Shown here in pieces: positions 12,143-25,153 of a DNA stretch of 64,000 bases. The stretch is from contig NZ_SOZA01000010.1 in assembly GCF_004519305.1 (NCBI RefSeq), positions 1 through 64,000 on the forward strand, given 5' to 3'. This DNA comes from Pseudomonas sp. RIT623. Its GTDB lineage: Bacteria; Pseudomonadota; Gammaproteobacteria; Pseudomonadales; Pseudomonadaceae. The stretch's first letter is position 1. The number at the start of each line of letters is the position of its first letter. The notes beneath the pieces were generated by a model. It worked only from the letters and a program-made list of their open reading frames with translations. It was not told where the DNA came from and made no database searches. Both the position numbers and the translations under genes were made by a program.

Positions 12143-13509
12143 TAATGTTTCTCCCCGCAAGCTTCGCACAATGCCGCCACGACGTTTTCCATCGCAGCGC
12201 TGCGCGAGCCCTTGATCAAGATAGTGGTATCGCTGGCGGTCTCGGCGCTAACGGCATCGATCAGCTCAGCTTGAGTAGCGAAATGGCGGGCATTGGCACC
12301 AAACGCCTGAACGGCGTGGGCCATGTTGGCGCCCACCGCGTACAGCGCGTCGACCTTGCCGCGGGCGTAGTCGCCCACTTGCCGGTGACCTTCCTCGGCC
12401 CATTGCCCCAGTTCGCCGATATCCCCGAGCACCAGGACGGTGCGACCGGAAAAGCCGGCGAGTATATCAATGGCGGCACACATCGAGGTGGGATTTGCGT
12501 TGTAGCTGTCGTCGATCACCCGCGCGCCGCTGGGCGCAATCTGCGCAACGGTGCGACCCTTGACCGGTTGCACGGCGCCAAGACCGGCGGCAATACCACT
12601 CAGGCTCAGACCAACGGCGTGGGCGGCAGCGGCAGCGGCCAGCGCATTGCTGACGTTGTGGGTGCCGAGCAGGTTCAATTGCACCGGGACGCTGCCGTCC
12701 GGGCCATGCAGGGTGAACGATGGGCAGCCACGGGCATCGCGGCCGATGTCACTGGCATGGAAGTCGGCCTGCGGGTTGTCCAGGGCGAAGCTGACGACAC
12801 GGTGACTGCCGGCACGCTTGTGCCAGATGTCGAACGCCTTGTCGGCCAGGTTGAGGATGGCCGTGCCACCCTCGCCCAGGCCTTCGAGAATCTCGCCCTT
12901 GGCCTCGACGATCTTCTCCGGGCCGCCGAACTCGCCGACATGGGCGGTACCGGCGTTGTTGATGACGACCACCTGCGGCTGGGTCAGGCCGACGGTATAG
13001 CGGATCTCGCCAATGCGCGACGCGCCCAGCTCGATCACCGCGGCGCTGTGCTCCGGGGCGATTTCCAGCAGGGTCAGCGGCGCGCCGAGGTCGTTGTTGA
13101 GGTTGCCACGGGTAGCATGCACCGGGCCGCGGGTACGCAGGATAGCGGCGAGCATTTCCTTGACCGTGGTCTTGCCGCTGGAGCCGGTGATGGCCACCAC
13201 CGGCTTGTCGAAAGCAGCACGGTTCAGCGCGCCCAGCTGACCAAGCGCGACCCGACAGTCGGCGACCACCAGCTGTGGCAGGTCGACATCGCTGACCTCG
13301 CGCTCGACCAGCGCGGCGACGGCGCCTTTGGCCTTCACGTCGGCCAGGTAGTCGTGGCCATCGAAGCGCGGCCCGGTCAGGGCGACGAACAGTTGACCGG
13401 CGGCAACGCTGCGGCTGTCGATACTGACACCGGTAAAGGTGGCGCCGGCGCCCGCCAGGCGCGCATTCAGGGCGCCAGTCAACTGGCTGAGGGTCATCGG
13501 CTTAAGCAT
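12142..13509 (-). CDS. murF: UDP-MurNAc-tripeptide--D-Ala-D-Ala ligase
   Basis: Last cytoplasmic Mur ligase; adds the D-Ala-D-Ala made by Ddl to give UDP-MurNAc-pentapeptide. Taken from [10 protein letters not shown] at 13509 (455 residues), overlapping murE by 8 bases; MTLSQL four codons later is an alternative start. The P-loop GSSGKTT is at residues 109-115, [13 protein letters not shown] is the conserved nucleotide-side motif, and [11 protein letters not shown] is the C-terminal domain signature. Confidence 0.97.
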   Translation of the reverse strand: MLKPMTLSQLTGALNARLAGAGATFTGVSIDSRSVAAGQLFVALTGPRFDGHDYLADVKAKGAVAALVEREVSDVDLPQLVVADCRVALGQLGALNRAAFDKPVVAITGSSGKTTVKEMLAAILRTRGPVHATRGNLNNDLGAPLTLLEIAPEHSAAVIELGASRIGEIRYTVGLTQPQVVVINNAGTAHVGEFGGPEKIVEAKGEILEGLGEGGTAILNLADKAFDIWHKRAGSHRVVSFALDNPQADFHASDIGRDARGCPSFTLHGPDGSVPVQLNLLGTHNVSNALAAAAAAHAVGLSLSGIAAGLGAVQPVKGRTVAQIAPSGARVIDDSYNANPTSMCAAIDILAGFSGRTVLVLGDIGELGQWAEEGHRQVGDYARGKVDALYAVGANMAHAVQAFGANARHFATQAELIDAVSAETASDTTILIKGSRSAAMENVVAALCEACGEKH

Positions 13510-14988
13510 GTGGCGCCTCCCAGGCGGCAAGGGCCCTCTCGGCTTCGACCAGGTCGGAGAAGTCATGGCGCTGGCCATTGATCTCCTGGTAATCCTCGTG
13601 CCCCTTGCCAGCCAGGACGATCACATCCTCGGCAGCAGCAGTGGCGACCAGGTGGGCAATGGCCTGGCCGCGGCCGGCGACGAACTCCACGCTGTCGGGC
13701 TGGGCAAAACCGGGACGAATGTCATCGAAGATGCGCTGCGGATCCTCGGTACGCGGGTTGTCATCAGTCACCAGCACACGATCGGCCAGGCGCTCGGCGA
13801 CTGCCGCCATCAGCGGACGCTTGCCGGCGTCACGATCACCGCCACAGCCGAACAGGCACAGCAACTTGCCGTGGGCATGCGGGCGCAATGCCTCGAGCAC
13901 CTTTTCCAGGGCATCCGGGGTGTGGGCGTAGTCGACCACCACCAACGGCTTCTCACCGCCACCCAGGCGCTGCATGCGGCCGACCGGCCCCTGCAGCTGC
14001 GGGGTGACTTTCAGGATCTCGTCCAGCGAATAATCCAGCGCCAGCAAGGTCGCCACCGCCGCCAGCATGTTGCTCAGATTGAAGCGCCCCAGCAGTTGGC
14101 TGCGCAGGCTGCGTTCGCCCTGCGCGGTGACGAGGGTGGCCCGTACGCCATCATCGTCGAACGTGGCCTCGCGGCAGAACAGCGAAGCGTCCGGGTTTTC
14201 CAGGCTGTAGCTGAGCAACCGGGTCTCGATATGATCGGTACTCGGGCGGCGGGCGAAGTCGGCAGCCAGGCGGCGTCCGAACTCATCATCCAGGTTGACT
14301 ACCTGGCAGCGCAGGCTCGGCCAGGCGAACAGCTTGGCCTTGGCGGCCCCATAGGCCTCCATGCTGCCGTGATAGTCCAGGTGATCGCGCGACAGGTTGG
14401 TCATCACCGCGATATCGAACTCCAGCGCGGCGACACGCCCCTGCTCGAGGGCGTGAGAGGACACTTCCATGGCCACGGCCCTGGCACCCGCTTTTTTCAG
14501 GTCGTTCAGGGTCGACTGCACGGCGATGGGGTCCGGCGTGGTCAGGCGGCCGCTCTGCAACTCACCGTAGAAGCCGGTGCCCAGGGTGCCGATCAGCCCG
14601 CAACGCTGACCAAGGGCATCGAGCGCCTGGGCCACCAGCTGAGTGACGCTGGTCTTGCCATTGGTGCCGGTGACACCCACCAGGTTCAACTGGCGGCTGG
14701 GCTCGCCATAGAAGCGCCCGGCGATCTGCGACAGCTGGCCGACCAGCCCCTTGACCGGGATCAGCGGCGCGTCGGTAATCGGCAACACGCAGGTGCCCTG
14801 CTCTTCATAGGCGACCGCGGCGGCGCCACGGGACAGCGCGTCGGCAATATGCTCACGGCCGTCGACCTTGGCGCCCGGCACGGCGAGGAACAGATCGCCC
14901 TGGCGCACCTGGCGGCTGTCCAGGGTCAGCTCGCGGATCAACGGATCGCGGCTGGCATGGGCGAACAATTTGCTCAATGGCATCGTCA

Positions 14989-14989
<1 letters not shown>
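13502..14989 (-). CDS. murE: UDP-MurNAc-dipeptide--diaminopimelate ligase
   Basis: Third Mur ligase; adds meso-diaminopimelate. The ATG at 14989 overlaps the ftsI stop (TGATG), giving 495 residues. The P-loop GTNGKT is at 108-113. The sequence DDNPRTEDP contains the DNPR motif that marks enzymes specific for meso-DAP rather than lysine, which fits a Gram-negative wall. MPLSKLFA two codons later is another possible start. Confidence 0.97.
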
Positions 14990-17008
<2,019 letters not shown>

Positions 17009-17012
<4 letters not shown>

Positions 17013-17956
17013 CGCAACTTCTCCGCCACCCGCATCACGGCGCTGCGCGACCGCGGGTTGGCCTTGAGTTCGGCGTCGGAGGCGAACTGTGCCTTGCCGA
17101 TGAGCTTGATCTTCGGCTCGAAGACCTTGTGCTGCACCGGCAGGTTGCGCGGCAGGTTGTCTGCCTCGCCCTTGACCAGTTTGCGCATGAACAGCTTGAC
17201 GATACGATCTTCCAACGAGTGGAAGCTGATCACCGCCAGGCGGCCACCGACTTCGAGGGCATCGAGCGCGGCCTCAAGGCCGCTCTCGAGGTCGCCCAGT
17301 TCGTTGTTGACATGGATACGCAGGCCTTGGAAGGCGCGGGTCGCCGGGTTCTTGCCCTTTTCCCAGGCCGGGTTGGCGACCTTGAGCACCTCGGCCAAAT
17401 CGGCGGTACGGGTGAACGGCTGCTTCTCGCGGCGCTCGACCACGGCGCGTGCCATGCGGCCGGCAAAACGCTCTTCGCCGTACTCTTTGAACACCCGGGC
17501 GATTTCTTCGACGCTGGCGCTGGCGATGAACTCGGCGGCGCTGATGCCCTGGGCGGGGTTCATGCGCATGTCCAGCGGGCCATCGTTGAGGAAGCTGAAG
17601 CCGCGCTCGGGGTCATCCAGCTGTGGCGAGGACACGCCCAGGTCGAGCAGGACGCCGCTGACCTTGCCGTCCAGGCCGCGGGCGCGCACTTCGTCGCCGA
17701 GCTCGGCAAAGCTGCGCTGCACAATGACAAAGCGGCCGTCTTCGGCCGCCAGCGCTTGCCCGGTGGCAATCGCTTGAGGATCTTTGTCGAACCCCAGCAG
17801 CCGCCCTTGCGGCCCGAGCTTGCTGAGGATCAGGCGGCTGTGGCCGCCACGCCCGAAGGTGCCGTCCAGATAGCAACCGTCGGCGCGCAAGGCCAATGCC
17901 TCGACAGCTTCGTCGAGCAGGACGGTGATGTGGTTGAAGCCGCTATCTATGGTCAC
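17009..17956 (-). CDS. rsmH: 16S rRNA m4C1402 methyltransferase RsmH
   Basis: Methylates N4 of C1402 in 16S rRNA using S-adenosylmethionine. The SAM-binding motif [10 protein letters not shown] is at residues 31-40 and [12 protein letters not shown] is the second family motif. 315 residues. It follows mraZ with an ATGA overlap. RsmI, which adds the 2'-O-methyl to the same nucleotide, is encoded about 1.2 kb upstream on the same strand, so both enzymes for C1402 are in this window. Confidence 0.98.
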
Positions 17957-18408
17957 AGGATCAGGTCACGCAAATCATCGGGCATGGCGCCCGGTTGTTG
18001 AATAGCTGCGAGGTCGGCTGCCGAAACCGCGTTCCAGGCATCCTCGTCCCACAGCTGGAATTTGTTCAGCTGCCCCACCAGCATCGCCTTCTTGTCCAGC
18101 TTGGCGTACTCACGCAGGCGTGGCGGCACCAGGAAACGCCCGCTGCCATCGAGCTCCAGGTCCACCGCGTTACCGATCAGCAAACGCTGCAGGCGGCGGT
18201 TTTCCTCACGCAACGATGGCAAGGCGCGCAACTTGGCTTCTATCTGTTCCCACTCATCGAGGGGATAAACACACAAGCAGGGGTCAACGGCGTCGATGGT
18301 CACGATCAGTTGACCATTGCAACGCGAATCGAGCTCGTCACGGTACCGGCTCGGCATGGCGAGACGGCCCTTGGCATCGAGACTGACGGCGTTGGCTCCG
18401 CGGAACAC
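17953..18408 (-). CDS. mraZ: Transcriptional regulator MraZ
   Basis: DNA-binding protein with two SpoVT-AbrB-like MraZ domains that represses its own dcw operon in other bacteria. A GTG start at 18408 (reading [15 protein letters not shown]) gives 151 residues, the usual family length. The frame extends upstream to an ATG at 18426, but those six extra residues are not family sequence. Both DxKGR-type motifs are present: [15 protein letters not shown] near the N-terminus and [15 protein letters not shown] in the second half. Its binding boxes lie 43-67 bases upstream. Confidence 0.95.
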   Translation of the reverse strand: MFRGANAVSLDAKGRLAMPSRYRDELDSRCNGQLIVTIDAVDPCLCVYPLDEWEQIEAKLRALPSLREENRRLQRLLIGNAVDLELDGSGRFLVPPRLREYAKLDKKAMLVGQLNKFQLWDEDAWNAVSAADLAAIQQPGAMPDDLRDLIL

Positions 18409-18450
18409 GGCTGTGATTCCCCACAATGTTAGCTTTTTTGTGTCAGAAAA

Positions 18451-18475
18451 CCCACTTCATCCCACTTTCTGCCAC
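18451..18475 (-). promoter_or_regulatory. MraZ operator: three 10-bp-phased boxes
   Basis: On the minus strand the sequence reads GTGGC-N5-GTGGG-N5-GTGGG, boxes at 18471-18475, 18461-18465 and 18451-18455. Three TGGG-type repeats at exactly one helical turn is the MraZ-binding pattern known from E. coli and mycoplasmas. They lie just downstream of the -10 box, where bound MraZ would block RNA polymerase. A further GTGGGG sits by the mraZ start. Confidence 0.85.
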
Positions 18476-18483
18476 TTGCGCAC

Positions 18484-18513
18484 ACTATAGGAATCCGCCC
18501 GCCACACCGTCAA
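18484..18513 (-). promoter_or_regulatory. Sigma70 promoter of the dcw cluster
   Basis: Minus strand: TTGACG at 18508-18513, an 18-base spacer, and TATAGT at 18484-18489. Both boxes are near consensus. Transcription would begin at about 18477, directly in front of the MraZ boxes. No other promoter this strong was seen in the cluster. Confidence 0.8.
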
Positions 18514-18719
18514 GGCACGTTCATAAGGAAATCCCTTACAGGACGGCGATTTAGCGCAACAAAGGAAGGCCGAAGGAATACCGGAGAGGAAAAATGGCGG
18601 GAAAAATCAAACACACTCAAGTGGATAGAGTGCGAAGTTAAAGTGATTTATTAAGAGTAAGATTTTTTTGGTATTACCAGGACACATCTGCTATCGATTC
18701 AAGCAGGGAAGGAAGAGGT
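18514..18719. other. Intergenic region between rnpB and mraZ
   Basis: About 200 bases, more AT-rich than the surroundings. No gene, hairpin terminator or REP element is evident. The stretch at 18630-18680 is particularly AT-rich and could hold upstream promoter sequence for mraZ or the processed 3' tail of the RNase P RNA. Confidence 0.5.
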
Positions 18720-19079
18720 GGAGAGTCGATCTGTAAGCCGGGTTTTGTCGAGGACAGTCATTCCTCTACGACGGCCATCACTGGACGCCTCTAGCAACCT
18801 ACCCGGTTCCGACGCGGGCCACGCCGTATGGAACCCTATTTGGTCTTGCTCCGAGTGGGGTTTACCTAGCCACGGACTGTTGCCAGCCGTGCGGTGCGCT
18901 CTTACCGCACCTTTTCACCCTTACCGGCACCGAAGTGCTTAGGCGGTTGTTTTCTGTGGCACTTTCCGTAGGCTCGCGCCTCCCAGGCGTTACCTGGCAC
19001 TCTGCCCTATGGAGCCCGGACTTTCCTCCCCCGCCCCTTGCGGAACAAAAGACGGCAGCGACTGTCCGATCGACTCTCC
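18720..19079 (-). ncRNA. rnpB: RNase P RNA (M1 RNA)
   Basis: Catalytic RNA of ribonuclease P, which trims the 5' leader of tRNA precursors. Read on the minus strand it has the hallmarks of type A RNase P RNA: GAGGAAAGTCCGGGCTCC (P4 5' strand region), GGTAAGGGTGAAAAGGTGCGGTAAGAGCGCACC, and the 3' end with ACAAAACCCGGCTTACAGATCG, whose ends pair as AGAGTCGATC/GATCGACTCT. The length of about 358 bases is right. The exact ends are estimated from that terminal helix. It lies between rsmI and mraZ on the same strand. Confidence 0.95.
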
Positions 19080-19086
19080 GCCGCCA

Positions 19087-19115
19087 AGGTTACCGGGACA
19101 CGCGCTCGAGAACAA
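19087..19115 (-). promoter_or_regulatory. Promoter of rnpB
   Basis: Minus strand: TTGTTC at 19110-19115, a 17-base spacer, and TAACCT at 19087-19092. It predicts initiation at about 19079-19080, which matches the RNA 5' end expected from its terminal helix. Confidence 0.6.
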
Positions 19116-19144
19116 GCGAGACGACAACCAATATCACTACGCCA

Positions 19145-20029
19145 TTAGTCGGCCTTCTGTTTCTCCAAGGCCAATTGATAGAGCAGGTTCTTGCGCACAC
19201 CGGTAATTTCCGCCGCCAACGCCGCCGCTTTCTTCAGCGGCATCTCGGCCAGCAGCAGATCCAGCACGCGCTGGGCTTCGGCGCTGATTGCCTGCTCGCC
19301 CTCCGGCGCGCTCCAGCCGGCCACCAACACCACGCACTCGCCACGCTGCTGGTTGCTGTCGCCCTGCACGAACCCGCGCAACTCAGCCAACGGCAAGCCC
19401 TTGAGGGTCTCGAAGGTCTTGCTGATCTCGCGAGCCAGCACGGCTGGGCGCTCCCCCCCGAACACCGCCTCCATGTCTTCCAGGCACTCCAGGATACGGT
19501 GCGGCGCCTCATAGAAGATCAAGGTCCGCGGCTCTTCCTTGACCTGCTCCAGGCGTGCCCGGCGCCCGGCCGCCTTGGCCGGCAGGAAGCCTTCGAAGAT
19601 GAAGCGGTCCGACGGCAAGCCCGCCGCCGACAACGCGGCGATCAACGCGCAGGCACCCGGCACCGGCACCACCTGCACCCCGGCGGCGCGCGCTTGACGC
19701 ACCAGGTGATAGCCAGGATCGGAAATCAACGGCGTGCCGGCATCGGACACCAGCGCCACATCGTCGCCCGCCAGCAAGCGAGTGATGAAGCGCCCGCCCT
19801 CGTCGCGCTCGTTGTGCTCATGGCAGGCCGCCAGCGGCGTATCGATGCCAAAATGCTGCAGCAGGCGCACCGAGTGGCGCGTGTCCTCGGCGGCGATCAG
19901 GCTGACCTGGGCCAGCACCTTCAGCGCCCGCGCGCTCATGTCGTCGAGGTTGCCGATGGGCGTGGCCACCACATACAACTTGCCCAACGCGGAATTCGAA
20001 CCCCCTGCACCATCAGTCACTGCGCACAC
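19145..20029 (-). CDS. rsmI: 16S rRNA 2'-O-methyltransferase RsmI
   Basis: Adds a 2'-O-methyl group to C1402 of 16S rRNA. TP_methylase-fold protein of 294 residues. LYVVATPIGNLDD is the diagnostic N-terminal motif, AAEDTR and LVSDAGTPLISDPG are SAM-site loops, and VVPVPGACA follows. The start is taken at MCAVTDGAG; the family core begins only at LGKLYVVATP, so up to 15 residues could be excess. It is divergent from lpoA, as is usual in gammaproteobacteria. Confidence 0.96.
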   Translation of the reverse strand: MCAVTDGAGGSNSALGKLYVVATPIGNLDDMSARALKVLAQVSLIAAEDTRHSVRLLQHFGIDTPLAACHEHNERDEGGRFITRLLAGDDVALVSDAGTPLISDPGYHLVRQARAAGVQVVPVPGACALIAALSAAGLPSDRFIFEGFLPAKAAGRRARLEQVKEEPRTLIFYEAPHRILECLEDMEAVFGGERPAVLAREISKTFETLKGLPLAELRGFVQGDSNQQRGECVVLVAGWSAPEGEQAISAEAQRVLDLLLAEMPLKKAAALAAEITGVRKNLLYQLALEKQKAD

Positions 20030-20209
20030 CTGCTTTCACGGATCAAAGGCCGCCATTGTAGCCCGAGCGCCGGCAACAGGGCGCAAAGAACTTCGCCCTG
20101 CGCCGCGCGCCAGCCACCTATAGTGAAGGTTCACCGTCGGCAACATCGCGCCGGGCGCGAGGCTTGGGTACAATTGCCGGCCAACTTGATCGAGTAACAG
20201 GACCTTTAC

Positions 20210-22026
20210 ATGATCGCTTGCCTGCGGCTGCTCACAGCCCTCTGCCTCGCTGCCCTGCTGGCAGCCTGCGCCAGCTCGCCCTCATCCAGCCTGGGCGAAC
20301 TGCCGCGCACCCCGGACGCCAGCATCGAGCAACTGCTCGACAAGGCGGCTTCCAGCAAGTCCGCCGAGGACGCGGCCCTGCTGCGCCTGAGCGCCGCCGA
20401 CCTGGCCTACAAGCAGAAGGACTTCCCGCGCGCGGCTCGCATCCTCGAGCAGGTGCAACTGGAGCCGCTCAAGCCTGCCCAGCAAGTGTTCGCCTCGACC
20501 CTGGCCGCCGAGCTGGCGATGAGCCGCAACCAGCCCAAGGCCGCCCTGACCGCCCTCGCCCACCCCAGCCTGCAACGGGTCGGCGAACTGCCGGACGAGC
20601 AGCAGGCGCGCACCTATAGCGTGCACGCTGCAGCCCTCGAGGCCGACGGCCAGGCCCTGGCGGCCGCCCAGCAGCGCGTGGCACTGAGCCCGCTGCTCAG
20701 CGGCCAGGCCGCCGCCAGCAACCAAGACGCGATCTGGGCCCTGGTCGCCGCGCTGCCCGCCGAACAGCTGCAGCAACCGGCCGCCAACGAAACCCTGGCC
20801 GGATGGACCAGCCTGGCCTTCGCCGTGAAAAGTGCCGGCACCCTCGAGCAGCAACAGGCCGCCATCGACACCTGGCGCAAGCAACACCCGGACCACCCGG
20901 CCGCCAAACAGCTGCCCACGGCGCTGGTCAAGCTCAAGGAACTGGCCAGCCAACCGCTGACCAAGATCGCCCTGCTGCTGCCCCAGGAAGGCCCGCTGGC
21001 CGGTGTCGCCCGCGCCCTGCGCGACGGCTTCATGGCCGCCCACTTCCAGGCCGCGCAAGGTGGCCAGCCAGCACCGGCGGTACAGGTGTTCGACAGCTCG
21101 CGCATCACCTCCCTCGACGACTTCTACCGACAAGCCCAGGCCGCCGGCGTGCAACTGGTGGTCGGCCCACTGGAAAAACCACTGGTGAAGAAACTCGCCG
21201 GCTACCCGCAGTTGCCGATCACCACCCTGGCCCTGAACTACGCCGATGCCGGGCAGAAAGCCCCGCCGCAGCTGTTCCAGTTCGGCCTGGCCGCCGAAGA
21301 CGAAGCCCGCGAAGTGGCCCGCCGCGCCCGCGCTGACGGCATGGTCCGCGCCGTGGCCCTGGTGCCGAGCGGCGAATGGGGCGACCGCGTGCTGGCGGCC
21401 TTCCGCCAGGACTGGGAAAGCAACGGCGGCACCCTGCTCGCCGCCGAGCGCATTGCCCAGCCCGTCGCCCTGGCCCAGCAGATTGCCCAGCTGTTCCAGC
21501 TGCGCCAGAGCGAAGCCCGGGCCAAGAGCCTGCAAAGCACCGTGGGCGGCAACATCGCCGCGCAACCGTCGCGCCGCCAGGACATCGACTTCATCTTCCT
21601 CGCCTCGACCCCACAGCAGGCCCAGCAGATCAAGCCGACCCTGAACTTCCAGTACGCCGGCGACGTGCCGGTCTACGCCACCTCCAACCTGTACAGCGCC
21701 AGCGGTGACGTGAACCAGTACAACGACATGAACGGCATCCGCTTCTGCGAAACGCCATGGCTGCTCGACACCAGCAACAGCCTGCGCCAGCAGGTGGTCC
21801 AGCAGTGGCCACAGGCAGCCGGCAGCCTCGGCCGCCTGTACGCCATGGGCGTCGATGCCTACAGCCTGGCGCCGCGCCTGGGCCAGCTCAAGGCCCTGCC
21901 GGACAATCGCGTCGAAGGTCTGTCCGGTAGCCTGAGCATGAGCCCGAGCCAGCGCGTGGAACGCCAGCTGCCATGGGCCGAGTTCGCCGGCGGCCAGGTC
22001 AAGCGCCTGCCGGACACCCCGCGCTA

Positions 22027-22027
<1 letters not shown>
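20210..22027 (+). CDS. lpoA: Penicillin-binding protein activator LpoA
   Basis: Outer-membrane lipoprotein that activates the bifunctional synthase PBP1A from outside the peptidoglycan layer. The signal peptide ends in a lipobox LLAAC with Cys20. The N-terminal half (about 30-240) is TPR-like, Ala/Gln-rich and helical; the C-terminal half has the periplasmic-binding-protein fold (KIALLLPQEGPLAGVARALRDG, then the DIDFIFLASTP segment). 605 residues. First gene of a plus-strand group with yraN, diaA and a BON lipoprotein; the stop overlaps the yraN start. Confidence 0.93.
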
Positions 22028-23655
<1,628 letters not shown>

Positions 23656-23660
23656 CTCTC

Positions 23661-23679
23661 TCGCCGGCTTGCCGGCGAA
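23661..23679. repeat. Half REP element
   Basis: TCGCCGGCTTGCCGGCGAA is the palindromic core of the family A REP, present once and without its partner arm, in the 46-base gap between two lipoprotein genes. Confidence 0.6.
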
Positions 23680-23701
23680 CCAACCCCACCAGGAAACACC
23701 C

Positions 23702-23920
23702 ATGAAGAAGTTGTTGCTGCCCACCCTGCTGATCGGCGCCTTCGCCACCCTCGCCGGCTGCTCCACCCCGAGCGTCATCGTCCTCAACGACGGCCGCGAA
23801 CTGCAGACCACCGACACCCCGTACTACGACCGCGACTCCGGCTTCTATGAGTTCAAACAACTCGATGGCAAGCCGACCCGCATCAACAAGGACCAGGTTC
23901 AGACCATCAAGGACCTGTGA
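23702..23920 (+). CDS. YgdI/YgdR family lipoprotein
   Basis: Small lipoprotein of 72 residues. The signal MKKLLLPTLLIGAFATLAGC ends in a lipobox with Cys20. The mature part, about 50 residues, has the SH3-like family pattern VIVLNDGRELQTTDTPYYD and ends in GKPTRINKDQVQTIKDL. Function unknown. A good terminator follows after 12 bases, so it probably ends the lpoA group transcript. Confidence 0.9.
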   Translation: MKKLLLPTLLIGAFATLAGCSTPSVIVLNDGRELQTTDTPYYDRDSGFYEFKQLDGKPTRINKDQVQTIKDL

Positions 23921-23931
23921 TCCGCACCGCG

Positions 23932-23969
23932 GCAAAAAAAAGGCGACCCATCTGGATCGCCTTTTTTGT
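23932..23969. terminator. Bidirectional terminator
   Basis: GGCGACC and GGATCGCC arms with a short loop, flanked by a run of A on the left and of T on the right, so it can end both the plus-strand lipoprotein transcript and the minus-strand sspAB transcript. It reaches the last base of the sspB stop. Confidence 0.85.
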
Positions 23970-24400
23970 TACTTGACCACCTTCAAGCTGGGTCGACCGC
24001 TGGGGCGCGGCGGCTGACCACCACCCGGCGGCGGACCCTCGTCATCCGGCTCGACGCTATCGTCGGCGAGGTCATCCTCATCGTCCAGCGGCGGCTCCAG
24101 CTCAAAGACCATGCCCTGGCCGTTCTCCCGGGCGTAGATACCCAGGATCGCGCTGGCAGGCACATAGAGCGAGTGGGCGACGCCACCGAAGCGCCCTTCG
24201 AAGCTCACCGCCTCGTTGTCCATGTGCAGGTTGCGCACGGCACTGGGAGAGATGTTCAGGACGATCTGGCCATCGCTGGCAAAACCTTGTGGCACCTGGA
24301 CAGCCGGGTATTCGGCATTGACCAGCATGTGGGGCGTGCAATCGTTGTCGACGATCCACTCGTACAGCGCGCGAACCAGATAGGGGCGACTGGAGTTCAT
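23969..24400 (-). CDS. sspB: ClpXP specificity-enhancing factor SspB
   Basis: Adaptor that delivers ssrA-tagged proteins to ClpXP. Start MNSSRPYLVRALYEWIVDN at the ATG 24400 (143 residues). The folded domain covers about 1-105. The C-terminal tail is acidic then Pro/Gly-rich and ends GRPSLKVVK, the ClpX-binding module (Leu-Lys-Val-Val-Lys) typical of SspB. It follows sspA by 12 bases, as in E. coli. Confidence 0.97.
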   Translation of the reverse strand: MNSSRPYLVRALYEWIVDNDCTPHMLVNAEYPAVQVPQGFASDGQIVLNISPSAVRNLHMDNEAVSFEGRFGGVAHSLYVPASAILGIYARENGQGMVFELEPPLDDEDDLADDSVEPDDEGPPPGGGQPPRPSGRPSLKVVK

Positions 24401-24412
24401 CAACGGCTCCTC

Positions 24413-25036
24413 TTAAACCTTGCGCATTTCACGTTCGGCAGCGGACAGGCTCGCCTGGAAAGGCTCGCGGGCGAACTGTCGCTCCATGTATTCCAGCAGC
24501 GGCTTGGCCTGCCGCGGCAATTCGATACCCATCACCGGCAATCGCCAAAGGATGGGCAGTAGACAACAATCGACCAGGCTTTGCTCCTCGCTCATGAAGC
24601 ACGGCATCTCACCGAACAACGGCGCCACGCCGGTCAGGCTTTCACGCAGTTCCTTGCGCGCCAGGGCCCTGGCCGCATCGCTGTTGCGCGTATCAAGCAC
24701 GGTGTCGGCCAGGCTGCACCAGTCGCGCTGAATGCGGTGCATCAGCAAGCGGCTGTTGCCACGCGCCACCGGGTAGACCGGCATCAACGCGGGGTGCGGG
24801 TAACGCTCCTCGAGGTACTCCATGACCACGGTCGACTCGTACAGCGCCAGGTCGCGGTCGACCAGGGTCGGCAGGCTGCCATAAGGGTTAACTTCGACCA
24901 ACTTGGGCGGCAGGCGATCGGCGGCGACATCGATGATCTGCACGGCGACGCCTTTTTCGGCGAGCACCAGGCGAACCCGATGGGAGTAATGATCAGCGGG
25001 GTCGGAATAGCAGGCTAACCTGTTGGTTGCGCCCAT
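24413..25036 (-). CDS. sspA: Stringent starvation protein A
   Basis: RNA-polymerase-associated protein with a glutathione-S-transferase fold but no GST activity. 207 residues; [25 protein letters not shown] is the N-terminal thioredoxin-like part and the [18 protein letters not shown] stretch is typical. In pseudomonads SspA influences virulence and alginate through RNA polymerase (established for P. aeruginosa). The upstream gap to petC contains the 50-bp palindrome; a strong private promoter is not obvious. Confidence 0.97.
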   Translation of the reverse strand: MGATNRLACYSDPADHYSHRVRLVLAEKGVAVQIIDVAADRLPPKLVEVNPYGSLPTLVDRDLALYESTVVMEYLEERYPHPALMPVYPVARGNSRLLMHRIQRDWCSLADTVLDTRNSDAARALARKELRESLTGVAPLFGEMPCFMSEEQSLVDCCLLPILWRLPVMGIELPRQAKPLLEYMERQFAREPFQASLSAAEREMRKV

Positions 25037-25079
25037 GTAGCGCCTCCTCGCACGGGATGCTTGTAAAACTGTAAATGAA

Positions 25080-25129
25080 AACGCGCCCGGGGCGGCCCAG
25101 CACTAGTGCTGGGCCGCCCCGGGCGCGTT
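25080..25129 (-). terminator. 50-bp perfect palindrome, likely petABC terminator
   Basis: Every base from 25080 to 25129 pairs with its mirror base: two 25-base arms with no loop, centred on CTAG (an ACTAGT core). On the minus strand it is followed by TTTTC, so the RNA would form a very long GC-rich hairpin with a short U run, consistent with a terminator after petC. It lies between petC and sspA. Confidence 0.7.
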
Positions 25130-25153
25130 CAACTACCAGAAACTACTGCGTGA

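Noticed and set aside
18722..19142. Plus-strand frames across the RNase P RNA locus
   Set aside because: The conserved RNase P RNA explains this stretch and the open frames have no coding support.
25080..25129. The palindrome considered as a phage or integron attachment site
   Set aside because: There is no integrase or recombinase gene nearby and both flanks are conserved core genes; terminator or RNA-structure roles fit better.
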